Shown piece by piece: positions 42,291 to 54,370 of a DNA stretch of 64,000 nt. The notes beneath the pieces were generated by a model. That model was not told the DNA's origin and ran no database searches. It saw nothing but the letters and a program-made list of their open reading frames with translations. This DNA is from Plectrocnemia conspersa (taxonomy: Eukaryota > Arthropoda > Insecta > Trichoptera > Polycentropodidae), in contig VTFK01000026.1 in NCBI GenBank assembly GCA_009617715.1, positions 744,001 through 808,000 of the forward strand. The letters are read 5' to 3'. Made by a program: the position numbers and the translations under genes. Position 1 is the stretch's first letter. Every line of letters begins with the position of its first letter.

Positions 42291-42950
42291 CCCATCATTC
42301 TATAATTTTCCAGCGAAACAGTTTACGACGCTCACCCTGATACATGATTCATTCCCCAATTGTCCGTATTACGCGCGTCTCTCTATTCATACATTATGAT
42401 TCAAATGCGCAAAATTAACCATCGGATACATATTGCACGGATCTGGGGCGCAGATACGGTCAGGCGCGTAGATTGGCCGCACCCGGGCCAGACATTGTCA
42501 CCTTGGCCGTAAATTGACAATGGCCGCAATAAATTAACGGCGTTATCGTTGTAATTCAGCCGGCGGCGACGCGTTGAATATAATCTTGGACGATGTCCAC
42601 CCTCGGCCCACCAGCCACCACCCCTAGCCGTGGTGGTTCGGTGACGATGTGTAATAACTGCAAAAATGGCATACGCGGTGCATACAAAGCGCGGGGGCCG
42701 GCGGCATTAACAAGCCTCTGATAATTACTATTCAAGCCGGCTCTTCTGCTCCGGTACCGTACGTGCCGCTTGTCGCGGCTCAGTGGCGCCCAAACTTTGG
42801 GCATTCAATTAATTAGCCGTTACCGTGTCTGGACGCGCCGTTACAAGCGAGAGGCGTCTGGGCCGGATCGACAATATAACACATTCTTGGGGCGCTACGT
42901 TCGGATTTACCTGGGTAAACGTGTTGCGTTAGAAGCCAGCTTCTAATGTA
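42291..42950. promoter_or_regulatory. Strong GC-richer island, candidate conserved enhancer
   Basis: About 650 bp of balanced composition in an AT-rich setting. It carries Sox-type 'acaatgg', Caudal/Hox-type 'gcaataaa', and homeodomain 'aattaattag' sites, plus many CpG. An 82-codon minus frame (42556-42804) is unrecognised. This is typical of developmental non-coding elements in insects, but conservation was not testable here. Confidence 0.35.
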
Positions 42951-44590
42951 ATTTTCTAACCATTTATATGTTCATAAATTTTGCAATCAGTACACTGGTC
43001 AGTTGTTTATCATATTGTTCGTGACCTTTGACTAACATTAATTTCCTCAATCAGATATATAGTGTTTATATTAATTTTAATAATCATTCAAATGGCGATT
43101 CCTAACATATGGAAAAGGAAATACCAATTCGCTTCGACAAAAGGTTATAAATAGAAGAGATAACTCAGTGCTAGATAATTGTGTAATAATCGAACGATTT
43201 GGCAGACTAGTTGTTAGCACATCCGTCCCGAGGCGTTAATCACTTGTAAGCACCCGGAAAAACAACCATTTTGTCGTAAAGGATGCCGATAGATAATGCA
43301 TTAATCTTGCGCAAAAATCTCTATTGATATCTGCCATTTGTATTAACAATCTTCATAACTGCCCACCTTACGATTTCACTTCAAGGCATAAACATATTTC
43401 GATGGTGGAACTATTAAATGATGCAACTGTCTCATCAACATCCACATCTGTGATTCGCCAGAGCTGTTTTGAATCAATAATAAAATAGTTTATTTTTATT
43501 TATTTTGCGACACAAAATTGCATAAAAAAAAAGCATATGATAACTTTATTCTTGCACATTAAGCAACTGTTTGAAAATTATTTGAATGTCACCTTATATA
43601 AAAAAAATCTCTATAAATCAAAATGAATCCTAAAAAAAACATTCCAGGTTTCGTTCCCTCGATCACCCGCCACAACCAGTCGTTTAAAGTATATATTGAA
43701 ATTTTTTGGATCCGCGTTCTTTAGCAGCAAATTTGTTAGTGGTTTTTAATGCCAAATATTCATTTGAAATAATGGGACTTAATAATGCATTTTGGTTTCT
43801 CAATGTTCTTAATTTTTCGAAAAATTAGAACTCGAATTTTCTTAATATTTAAAAAAAAGTGTATGTATCCAAAAAAATAATACAATATAATAATAAAAAT
43901 ACATTTATATTATTGAAGAACAAAGACCTGGATGATTGTTAAAGAGAATGATGATTGTTATAATGGATGCGATTAATTAAAGAAATATTGTAGTTCTATT
44001 ATTACTGCATTAAAAATAAGGCCGATCAGAATAGTAGAGTAGAAAATGGTACACAATGTTTTGCCATTCAAATACTTTATCTAGCCTCTATCAAAAGCCT
44101 TCAAGAAATCATGTATATTTTCAAACATCTGGAACAAACAGACTCTTTCTTATGCAACGGTTTAAATAAATGTAGCCATTGTAAAACATTTAAAAAAATT
44201 CGTACAAAGTTATTTTTTCACAAAAATAGACACTAAAATTCTTGAGAAATCAGCAAATTTAGCATTTTTTTAAAGTTTTTTTGCTAAATAATATACATTT
44301 TGAGTATTAATAAAACATAGCGTAAAGGCAACGAATTTTAACATAAAATGTCAAAATTAATGTTATCTAAAAAATAGAAACTTTTAATTACTAATTAATG
44401 TTTCTACGGATTTATCACTTTATTTATTGGATCTAACTATCTTATTTATTCGCAAATTATGACAAAAAAAGCTTTTTATTTCCTATGTAATAAAATGTTA
44501 ATTTACGAGAAAGCATTTTATTGCGCAACTTTATCCAAATGGCAATAAATAAACATGCATTTTTTATTGTAACCTATAAAAACATTTTTA
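42951..44590. other. AT-rich non-coding stretch
   Basis: No gene recognised. Contains the dispersed repeat at 44085-44275. Confidence 0.5.
44085..44275. repeat. Second copy of the 29405-29545 repeat
   Basis: It shares 'aaacatctgg', '..ttatgca.c.g' and 'tacaaa.tt..tt' blocks with 29405-29545 in the same order and orientation. Family unknown. Confidence 0.5.
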
Positions 44591-44930
44591 CAAAAACCGC
44601 CCCTAGCAACACAAAAGCGCGAAAAGAGCGACCCACGTTTTGAGAAACAGCGTTAGCCGGCTAACCAGTACTATTTCATGCCCGCCTATAAACCGAGTCC
44701 TCATACCAGACGACATCCGACTCGCAGTAATTTGGCTCCTCTTCACTCTGCCTTTATGTGGGGTATGATGATGTTTACACAAAAAACACTCCAGCACACT
44801 GCTTACTCCTTTCATCCGTTTCCTTCTCACTTTCACGCCTCAGATCTTCTCGGTCTATCGTTTAGCATAATTAAAGCCTGATAGACTTCGAATGATAATA
44901 ATTCAAAGTCTCTTACGCATCGATACCGAT
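44591..44930. promoter_or_regulatory. GC-richer island
   Basis: Overlapping frames on both strands (44603-44836 -, 44678-44881 +) show no known domain. A balanced-composition block of the recurrent type. Confidence 0.25.
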
Positions 44931-47110
44931 TATTTTGAAGTGTATAATAGTAAATTCATATCAATTGTATGTTCAGGCTCATAATATACAACAAATCATA
45001 CTATTTAACATAAAATTAATAAATAACATTCGTATTGTGTCATACCTGATTTTAATATTTATAATTATTTCATGGTAAATAGAATAGACCCCATAGTTGT
45101 TATACATTTTTTTATGTTGAACTTTCTCACAGTGCCGCAAAAATGGGGTGGAACACTTTTCTCAGAATCGTTGCATACAGCACAGTGAGTCATATTGCAA
45201 AAATGCAACACAAAAATACAGTGCGTACCATATCATGTTTTTCGCAATTATGAAGGGAACGCTCCCAGTTGGTTTGAGATTAAAGGGCCTCACCTGTCAT
45301 TATATGCACGCTACCAAAACCACGTGCTGATTATTATCGTCATCGCGGACAGGTGTGTATTTTTTTTACCGTGTGGCATAATTGCGTATTTGCGTATGCT
45401 TCTACGCACGTGTGTATTTGCATATGTTGTTAATTTTTTATCAGATGTGTAATGTGCAAGTGGTTGTATAATAATTCATTTTGTCGTAATTTACTTGATA
45501 CTGCACTGGGAACGGTTGTGCTTTTACTGTATAATATATTATTAAGTGCAATCTGATGCGAAATTGTATGCTAAAGTCAATAATTTCGCATTAATTTATA
45601 CGATTAATGGGCTGTGGCATGGTTTGTGAATATATAATTATATCGTGGCTTCAGAGTAATACAATGTAAGTAATCCTTTCAAATCTTATATTGCCTATTT
45701 AAGGTAAAGATTTTTTGTATTAATCAAATTAATAAAGTATTATAGATATATATTTAATTATTATCGAGTATTTAAACACTTGAAAATCAATCTTAAGTAT
45801 TTAATAAAGGAAAAACTTTTTGAGGACATGCAGCTGAGATGTTACAAAGTGTTTATTATTTAGGGAAACAACATTTATGTTTGGGCGTTTTAAATGTAGC
45901 AGATATTTATAAAGTTTGTTAATTAAACAATCTATAATTTAAAACAGCATATTATTTTTATATTAAAATTAGCGCAAATGTACTTCGGGCTCGGTTTAAG
46001 TTAAACTGTTTCTCAGAGATTGACTAAATATGCAATAAGATTATTTTTTTAGACCTTTTAAAATAATCAATTTGTCATAAACCGTTAAACGTTTGCCCTT
46101 TATTATCGGAAAGTATCATACTGTGTCATTTTCTTGTTTCCGTTCGCCATCAGATTATTCCTACGATCTCAGTGGGAACATTTTGTCTATAGTACACTTA
46201 AACGACGTCTGTGATAAATCTTCCAAGATGCTTGGCTTTGCCATAACGGAACCTTTGATATTGAATAACATCTTTTTGATTAAAATGAAGTATTTAATGA
46301 TTGGGAAATAAAATTAAGTATTTAATGAAATGCGTTCCTTATAAGAAACGCATATCACTTTGCTATCTATAATTTGTATTCCCCGAATAATTAAATACTA
46401 CTCTTTAATCTGAAAAAATATAGAAAAGATTCTTAAATTACTTTTATAAAATAATATTTTGTTATTATCTTTTGTATCTCAGCGCCTTTTAGGAGCGTTA
46501 GAGTACGATTGAGCTCTGGCATGAATTTTTAAATTACTAAAAAGTGCTTGTCGGCAACCAATCTATTCTCGAGAAATTCTTGTTTTGGGTTCCGGAATGT
46601 CTCCGACAATTACAATCATTAAATCTTTTGATGTCTGTTAGAGCAATGAAGTCCGCACTAGCCGACGCGACTATGGCTATCGCCATCTGGCTCCTTAATA
46701 CGCTGGCATTGCACATTTTTCGGTTTAATGTCAGCTACGGGGAGCTGGTCCGTTCCAAATCATTTCATTTTAATATTTTATATTTTTTTCTTTTCTGCTA
46801 TGTACTATTTTTATTTTACTTTTAACAATACTATGTATTGTTTTTTTACCATCATGACGCATTGAGATAACCCTGTCACAATAATTTTAATTTAAGTTTA
46901 ATAAATAAATATTCACGCACTTAAAAACTGTTTAGTTAGCAATATTGTTTAATTGTATATTGGTTATGTCAAAATTATTAATCACTAAATTGTAGGCAGT
47001 TAAATTAATATTGGTATTTATTGGTCCTAACCATTAGTTAGTTATTGTTACGTAAGTGCATACAATAAAACATAACCTTATTATGTGGCACATAACTTAT
47101 TGTGGCCTTT
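44931..47110. other. Mixed-composition stretch without recognised genes
   Basis: Moderately GC-richer patches at about 45125-45450 and 46090-46280 and 46480-46760 carry short unrecognised frames (45195-45452 +, 46093-46311 +, 46544-46825 +). No domain, repeat or splice structure is convincing. Confidence 0.4.
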
Positions 47111-47122
47111 AACCAACCAGAG

Positions 47123-47145
47123 GTTTTATATCCTTGATATAAAAC
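47123..47145. repeat. Perfect 10-bp hairpin
   Basis: 'gttttatatc' and 'gatataaaac' are exact complements around a 3-base loop. It lies 13 bp before the larger hairpin at 47158-47197. Confidence 0.65.
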
Positions 47146-47157
47146 AATACTTATACG

Positions 47158-47197
47158 TATTTGAGTTTGCTAAAATTAATTTCAGCAAACTCAAATA
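47158..47197. repeat. Perfect 14-bp inverted repeat
   Basis: 'tatttgagtttgct' (47158-47171) and its exact complement (47184-47197) surround a 12-base loop. Together with 47123-47145 it forms a pair of adjacent hairpins that could extrude as cruciforms or fold in RNA. Confidence 0.7.
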
Positions 47198-47329
47198 TAT
47201 ACCATATTTTGCTTAAATTATAATTAATAGTTTATTGTTTACACGATTTTAAAATATTCAGAATACTTTTCAACTAAATTTTCTGTCAGAAAATTTCAAG
47301 TTTCTCTTACTTTATTTTAAACATAATTT

Positions 47330-48265
47330 TTAAATCGCCAACGAACGACTCGCCGTTATTACAACTCGAAGTGTGGCTAAAAGTTGATCCTGGCAAAATC
47401 TTCTCGCCACTATGGCGCAAGTGCTAACAACTTTATCCCCGGCACAGGTTGTAAGCAAAAATGTTTGCATTGTAACAGGAGCATGTGTTATTCGGCCAAG
47501 TTTTTCCTTATTGAAAAAGTTGGTTAAGTTAAGAGAAAAAGATTTTCGGCATGAGCGTTAACGGCGAGCAAAATATTTGTCTGGCGCAGCGGGCGCCCCT
47601 CGAATTAAACTCACACCCCTGCACGGCGGGAGGATTATTAAAAATAAAATTTCAAAAAAATTAACCAGCTGTTATAACAATAAAGACACGGCTTTTCAGC
47701 GTGCGGCTGGGAAAATAGTTTAAGTTGAATATATCGTTTTAAAAATTGGCTTAGTTTAGATTGTAAAAATGTTAATTAGCGCAACTGCGGAACTCCCGCA
47801 GCGCCCGTTGCTCCTCCAGGTCTATCCCTATCGTTGAAATATTTCACGAGGATTTTTTCGCCAAGCAAGTAATTTATTGTAATTTTAATTACTCACAACA
47901 ACCCCGGCAAATATTTGCAAGAGCGTCGCCGTTCACGGGTTCCCTTCCATTAAACGCAAATATAATTATAATTTTCCCTCGGACCTAATTCGTTTCGCAT
48001 AATTCGGGCCTGTGTAATTTTTCGCTTTAATAAAACGCGTAATCCTCGTTGACACATTCGACGTGATATATCCGTATATCAAAATCATTTTTGATAAACA
48101 TCTCCGCCTGGATGTGATAAACGACGCGTCCTCGCGGGTGTCGTGTGTATCGCAAAGTTATTCAGTTACTTCACATATTAAACTTTTCGCTTTACACCTA
48201 GCGGACGAAGACGAATGCCAAAAGAATTTAGTAGCTTGTGATCGAGTAAATCGTTTTCAATGATA
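47330..48265. promoter_or_regulatory. Long GC-richer island, candidate conserved enhancer cluster
   Basis: More than 900 bp of balanced composition with repeated homeodomain (TAAT/ATTA) and Caudal/Hox-like (AATAAA/TTTATTG) words and CpG-rich patches (47575-47630, 47780-47830). No convincing frame. The longest island of its kind in the window. Confidence 0.35.
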
Positions 48266-49004
48266 TGCAATTCTTTATATAAGATACCTGCTTTAGACGA
48301 TAAAAGATTCACTAGTAAAAGTTAATGTACTAGGATATTGATAGTATTTTTTTATCTTATATTAGAGATATTTTTTGTAGTGAATTATTTCATACTTATG
48401 CATCTTATAAAAAAATTATTGTTATAAAAAAAGTAAAGCACTTTTTCGAAAATGTTTTGATTTAAAGTTTTACTTAGATTTTGCCTTAAGGTATCTATGA
48501 TATTGGCTGAATGATTAATATATTAACTTAAAAAACAATATCAATACTAATAACCATATTATAATTTATAAATCTGATCTCTTTAGTATATTGTGAGCTG
48601 TATATTAATTGTTAAATATTCATACACACCAAATATAAAAAAAGAGATATTTATTAATAAAAAAATTCTCTTTTTTACTTAAATCATCGTTTGGTAAAGA
48701 AACTTAGCAAGGAACCTTTTATATTATGAAAAAAACATAACGAAATTTATATATTTATTCGGCACATTTAAGGGATAAAATAAGATTAAAAATTCCATAA
48801 TTTTATTTAAAGAAAATATCTATATTTTTTAGGTAATTTGAAATACAAATAAGGGTCTAAAAAATACTACTTAAAAAAAGTTCTGCGTGTTAATCGATAC
48901 AAGTTTTTTTTTGTTCTTGAATTACCACTAAGATATTTTTAATTTTAACAATTAAGTTTAAATAGTTTATTATATTAGTAATTATTAATTATAAAGATTT
49001 GTTA
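48266..49004. other. AT-rich non-coding stretch
   Basis: Nothing recognisable. Confidence 0.5.
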
Positions 49005-49005
49005 T

Positions 49006-49155
49006 ATTCCATAACAAGGCTTACCATACGTCCCGGTTTCTAACATCGGTCCCGGTTAAACAAGAAAAAAAAAAATTCCCGGTAAAAAAAACGAAATGAC
49101 CTTTTTTAAGCTGTCCCAGTTTAGAGCTTAATAATTATGATAAGCCTATTCATAA
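49006..49155. mobile_element. Short hAT-like MITE
   Basis: The left end 'caaggcttaccatacgtccc' (49015) is mirrored on the right, where the minus strand reads 'aggcttatcata' from 49147. Internal 'gtcccggt' words occur near the left end and 'gtcccagt' near the right. Flanks 'attccataa' (49006-49014) and 'attcataa' (49148-49155) look like a decayed 8-bp duplication. Ends with 'accatacgtcccggt' are seen in insect hAT elements. About 133 bp, non-coding. Confidence 0.55.
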
Positions 49156-52030
49156 CATATCTATATTTTCGTATAAAATATATAAATATATATAACTGAT
49201 TAAATTGAATACTGTGTATACGAATCCTTAGGGCACTCAATGTCAGTAAACTAACCAAAACCTAATTCAATATAACTTTAATCTAGGTTGAGATCCAATC
49301 TTTGTCTTGTGTCTTATTCAATTAATTCATTATCTTAAATGCCGTTTCTAAAAATTAAATTAATAAAAATACTGTCAGTACAATATTTTTATTTATTATT
49401 TCAATCTTAAATTTAAAAATCCCAGCATATTTTCTTCGAATTGTTTACCTTATTTGACCTGAATTTTAATGAAATGTTTGGAAAATATAGTCCTAGAAAT
49501 GTATATCTATAAGATAAAATATTAAAGCAACGAACATATAATTTTGTAAATATTACAGTATATTTATTAGATTATCGTATAAAAAATAATGCATAAATAA
49601 TGAGACAAGATGATGATTACAATTTAAGTATTCATAAAAATACAAAGCTTTTAAAACTTACATTTAGGTTTAAGCTTTTCCTATATTCTCCGATAATTTT
49701 ACTTATATAAACAATAGCGTATGTGTACATAAGAGTTTTTAAATATTTGTTGTTTAGTTATAAATAATCGAAAAATATAGTGTAAATAATAAATACAAAT
49801 TCGTGCATATTTGTGTGCTATAAAGAAACAGCAAAAAATATTAAGACCTTGAATAATATTTTTATTACTGTTTTTTAATATCCACCTATCTTTAAAAGCA
49901 ATAAACCAACCTTTGGTTTTTTAAACGGGCAACATACCTACATAACTCGAATAGATAAAAAAACTCATTTTTAACTGCGTTTAATTTGTTCGACAATTGT
50001 AAAGATTTAGTAAAGATAGTCACGTCCTGATAAAAAAATATCACTTATATTAACATAGAGCAATAATTACTATTTTAATTTTTTTCATAAGGTTGTATTT
50101 ATAAAATTTTAAGACTCAAATACTTAGTTATTTACATTAATTATACTAGGACTATAATTGGACTTCATCAAAATTTAAAATTCTTATAAGGTGAAGTTTT
50201 GCATGTTTAATTATTTTGTGAATTGTTCGTGATATTTAGAAATCTGTTAAATAATAAAGCTTAAAATATTGGATCATAACTAATCCTTTATTTTAATGCA
50301 GAAACATTACTAATTAAATCAAAATTAAAGCACACAGCGAATTTTGATATTTTCCTTTTTTTTATTCTTTTTCTCCATTATTGATATTTTTTTTTTTCTA
50401 CAAGGAAATGAATGTTTTCGTCTAACAAATCTAGAAATCTTTGCAAAGACTTGCTTTGACTTAATCAGCTCACATCTGTGTGTAAAATAAAGTAGAGTTA
50501 TTTTTCCTCTTAATTTAATTTAAAAAGGTCGTCTTTGAAAAGAGTTTCTTCTAGTAATATCCATTAAACTTTTTGTATTAAATCTCATGCTAAATAAAAC
50601 TAGTAAATGAAAAAAACACTATAATTATATTAATCAATATAATGTGTGACATACATAATGGCCGCTGGAAAAGCAAAAAAGCAAACTGAAAGCAAGCTGA
50701 TTCTCTTTCCACTTTCCTAACAAGCACTTTTCTTTTTACTTTCCCGCTGCACTATATAGCGACAATATAACTAACGTCAAAAACAAGACTTTTTAGCCCA
50801 AAAGAGACTGATATATAACATTAATTTTCGAACATTTTTTTTTAAGTAATAGAAAATGAAAGCAAAAATATAGTAAAAACTCTGTTTACGAGCATAATTC
50901 GTTCTAGAAACATGTTTGTATTTTAAAACACATGTATATGAAAGCAAATTTTTCCATAATAAATAATGAAACTTGAGTTGATTCGTTCCAAAACTTAAAA
51001 ATATTTATATAAAAATGAGTAATTAATTAATATTTTATTCTTAAATTTTTTCATAAAATATTTTATTAAACTGAATATTTACATCAGGGACATTGCTGTT
51101 TATCACCGATAGCTTATAGAAATATGTTTATTTTTGTGAATCCTTAGTAACCTATCTAATCACACTGGCCACCTCAAGTTAATTGAGGATTTGGCAAAAA
51201 TGTGTCATTAAATAATTTTATCGCTCGCACTCAGGTGGTGTTTTTTCACGAAATTTTACACTGTTTCTCACATTTTACCAATATCCCTAATCGTATTTAT
51301 AGTGAGTTTCTCAGCCTCTTTATCTTCCTCTTAGATAAGATTTTCTCTGTAGCCTTCTCGTGCTGTTGCTCATGATACGGATATATTTTTGACCAGCTTC
51401 TTGGCCATGTTCCTCCACCAAATTTTAAATATCGTCCTTATTCAATAGTCACATGTTCTTTCCAATGACAGAATTCTATTGAAAATTGGCGGCTCAAGTT
51501 CATGAGCAAACCCGTCAATGAAATTAAAAGAAAAATAGAGAGGAATAATCGGCTCAGTAGAGTTGAAATTGACTCAATACGTGGAAATAATATAATATAA
51601 ATAAATCATATCTCAATCACATATATACATATTTCAATAATATTATTAAGTTTTACAAAAAAAAAATATGTCGCATTTTAATGTTATATTATCTACGCAC
51701 TTTTTATCATAAGGTTTTTTCTTATAATCATAACTGATTAAAAATAATAAGTAATATAGAATATTTTATTGCAATAAATTTGGTGAATTAGTACTCGTAG
51801 ACAACATAAAGAATCGGTTTTTAGAAGTACCTGAATATATGGAGGAGTGTTTTAAAACTTTTTATTGTTTAAAAGATAAAATATGCATAAATAGACAGAC
51901 GGATATTTGGTCATAAATGTTGGCATCTTACATCGAAATTTGATTGCTAATTATTTTATATTTTTATTTCTATGAGCTGTATTAGTTCATTATTAGAGAA
52001 TTTTTAATAATAGGTATATACGACCTAGTT
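49156..52030. other. AT-rich non-coding stretch with one possible small MITE
   Basis: At about 50660-50752 'gccgctggaaaa' and, on the other strand, 'gcagcgggaaag' bracket 90 bp and could be decayed terminal inverted repeats. Otherwise nothing recognised. Confidence 0.4.
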
Positions 52031-52035
52031 TTTAA

Positions 52036-52233
52036 TTCATCATCACGATATTTATCCGTGAGATTATCATGAGACATCTAGGTAAACTTTATTTGTGATA
52101 ATCGATCGGAATTATATTTATATATTAGTCATTTACTCCGATCATCCAGACATGGTAGACATTTGAAAACACTAAGGTCCGTATGGGTTTCGAATCCAGG
52201 TCTTTCAGAGACTTATACCACTTGTCTATCGTC
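52036..52233 (-). mobile_element. tRNA-derived SINE
   Basis: On the minus strand the head has an A-box-like 'gacaagtggtat' (52215-52227) and a B-box-like 'ggattcgaaaccc' (52185-52197), spaced about as in a tRNA. An unrelated body follows, then a tail '...aatctcacggataaatatc' and 'gtgatgatgaa' (52036-52065). The tail recurs at 16397-16424 and the head at 63618, showing a dispersed family. RNA polymerase III would transcribe it. It would depend on a LINE for movement. About 200 bp. Confidence 0.65.
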
Positions 52234-52239
52234 TTTAAT

Positions 52240-53205
52240 GAAGATTTAATATAGACTCCATATTATATTTTCCCGAAATAAGAAAAATAAAGACTACAAT
52301 AGAAACTACATTTGTATTAAATATATTCGTATAAAATGTTCAAAGACTCTTAAATCTTTGGATTTTTCGCATAACTTGCAAGCATGTATCAAAATTTAAC
52401 AATATATTACAGCATAAATTTAGGAATAAAGCATTTAGTTCAAATTTTAATAAATGGATCTATTAGATATGCTAATTAAACAATATTTAAAGATACATCA
52501 TAAAAAAACAGTTTATAATTAAATGAAAAATGTATAAAAAAGAATGAAATATTGCTACAATTTGGTTATTCGATATATCGAAACAATAATTGCTAAGATA
52601 TTCGAATGTTTGTGTTTTGCTAATTACTAAATATAGTACTCAAAATATTTTGTTTGCTGTATTCGAAATAATACTAGAAATATCAGTATTGACTGTTTTA
52701 TATCTCGGTAATACTGGTATTATTAAAATCCCTATTCATTAGGCTGATAATACTGATATGAAGTCGCTGTACACGTTTGAATTTTTCTTTCGATGGCAAA
52801 TAGTAAGATATGTTTCTCTTGTAACTAGGCATAAAATTATCTATTCCTTATAAAATAACAAATAAATTTGTATTGAAGGACTAAAGATTAAGCCTTTTAG
52901 CTTAAAAACCGTTACACAAAATATAGGCACAAAAAAACTGACTGACGCTAGTAATAGTGTCACCAAGCTTAAATGACAATGAGGAAAGGTTTTGTGAGCG
53001 AGATGGATTCCCTAAATTTTCAAGCTTATTTTTAGTTTTCTGTAGTTAAAACACCACGAGTTTATTTATTATTAGACACAAGGAACGCAAATTGAAAATG
53101 GTTTTTATTTAGCAGTAGGGATCTTGAGGTTGACAAAGAATTTAAGCTGTCTGCTATCAGATATGGAAGACAGAGTAAGACGATTAGAAGTGTCTCAGCT
53201 GTCAG
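52240..53205. other. AT-rich non-coding stretch
   Basis: No gene or repeat recognised. Confidence 0.5.
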
Positions 53206-53209
53206 AATA

Positions 53210-53897
53210 GATAAAAGGTCAACCCGTTAATCGACATATTTGCTCTGATTGTTTGGCTTTAGGCGCCATAGGCGTCGCTCTCGGCCGCGATAAGGGTATC
53301 ATATGATCGGCGCGACTGGTTTTCCGCGTCGGTGACGTATGCGGCGCTGTGTTGGGGTAGAGCGTCGGAAGCGGAAGAAGGCCGGCCGACGGGGGGCTGG
53401 GGGCGGAGGCGTCGCCGGCGGGGCCGAGGGGCACCGGAGACAGCCGAATCCGACCGACGACCAAAGCCGCCCTCGGCCATATGGCCGCCTTCTGTGAGGC
53501 CCAGTAGGTCCGTGTCCTCTCGGCTGACCGCATGCCTTGGTGTCTCGCTTCGTCGCTATTCTTGTCTCTGTAACTTTGCGAAACGCTAAACACTAGCCCC
53601 CGCTAGCCCCTGCCGACCCTCGAGGCTGCTTCGATCCCCCGCTTCTCGGAAACCGCCACGCTTCTTTGGCAAAAAATAAAAACTTTGAAAACTTTTTGCG
53701 AAAGAAAAACAGTCGCGAGTTTGGATCTAGTACGTCCTCCGCACCTCAGCGGTCATCGCGAGTGACTTTTCCCGTACTACGGTGACGACGGTGAAGTGAC
53801 TACGAGTTTTCCGCGACGCGAGTTTTCCCGCCGACGAAGACGGGCAAGCGGCCAGTCAGCTGTTCAGGCTCTCGGATCTAGCTGCGACGGTTATCAG
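53210..53897 (+). promoter_or_regulatory. CpG-rich island, candidate promoter with non-coding first exon
   Basis: The most GC- and CpG-rich host-like block in the window (core 53330-53480). Its right part (about 53690-53897) reads like an insect 5' UTR and ends 'gttatcag|gtatct', a good splice donor with GT at 53898-53899, right where composition drops to AT-rich intron-like sequence. Frames on both strands (53219-53593 -, 53332-53589 +) are Arg/Pro/Ala-rich and look like GC-driven artefacts. A plus-strand first exon is my preferred reading. An enhancer or CpG island alone is possible. Confidence 0.4.
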
Positions 53898-53899
53898 GT

Positions 53900-54370
53900 A
53901 TCTTCTCTACACCAATAATAAAATAAAAATCTCACATAAAAGTATATTTTCTTAATAAAAATACAATAAAGTATTATCGACAAAATCATGGTTCTTGATA
54001 ATAATTAAAATACTTTTAATAATAAAAAATATATCATATGTATATATGAATATATTTATAGCTTAAATATTTATATCACATTTTAATTAATAATCTTTAA
54101 CTTAAATACATTTTAATCCTAGCGAAATAACAAAGAAAGATGATTCAAAAGGTCACCATTTTAGTGACGTCATCATGCATTCTTTCTTTGTTCTACCAAA
54201 TGGATCTTTCTTATCCAAGTGATCAATTCTCTAGTTCTAAATTTTAAATTTAAATACTATTTATACTTAAGGTCATTATTTTTATTATTAAAATTTGATT
54301 TATAGTATTGTACATCATAAAAAAAAAAAAAAAATTCAACATCATTTTTAAAATATTCATATTAAAACAA
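53900..54370. other. AT-rich, possibly intronic
   Basis: AT-rich sequence directly after the candidate splice donor. It contains 'gtgacgtcatcatgcat', a CRE/AP-1-like site, near 54160. No coding signal. Confidence 0.4.

Noticed and set aside
44603..44881. 77- and 67-codon frames on opposite strands
   Set aside because: Neither resembles a known protein, and they overlap antisense in a GC-richer island.
53219..53593. 124-codon minus-strand frame
   Set aside because: Pro/Ser/Arg/Ala-rich composition fits a GC-rich, CpG-rich island. No domain and no plausible exon borders.
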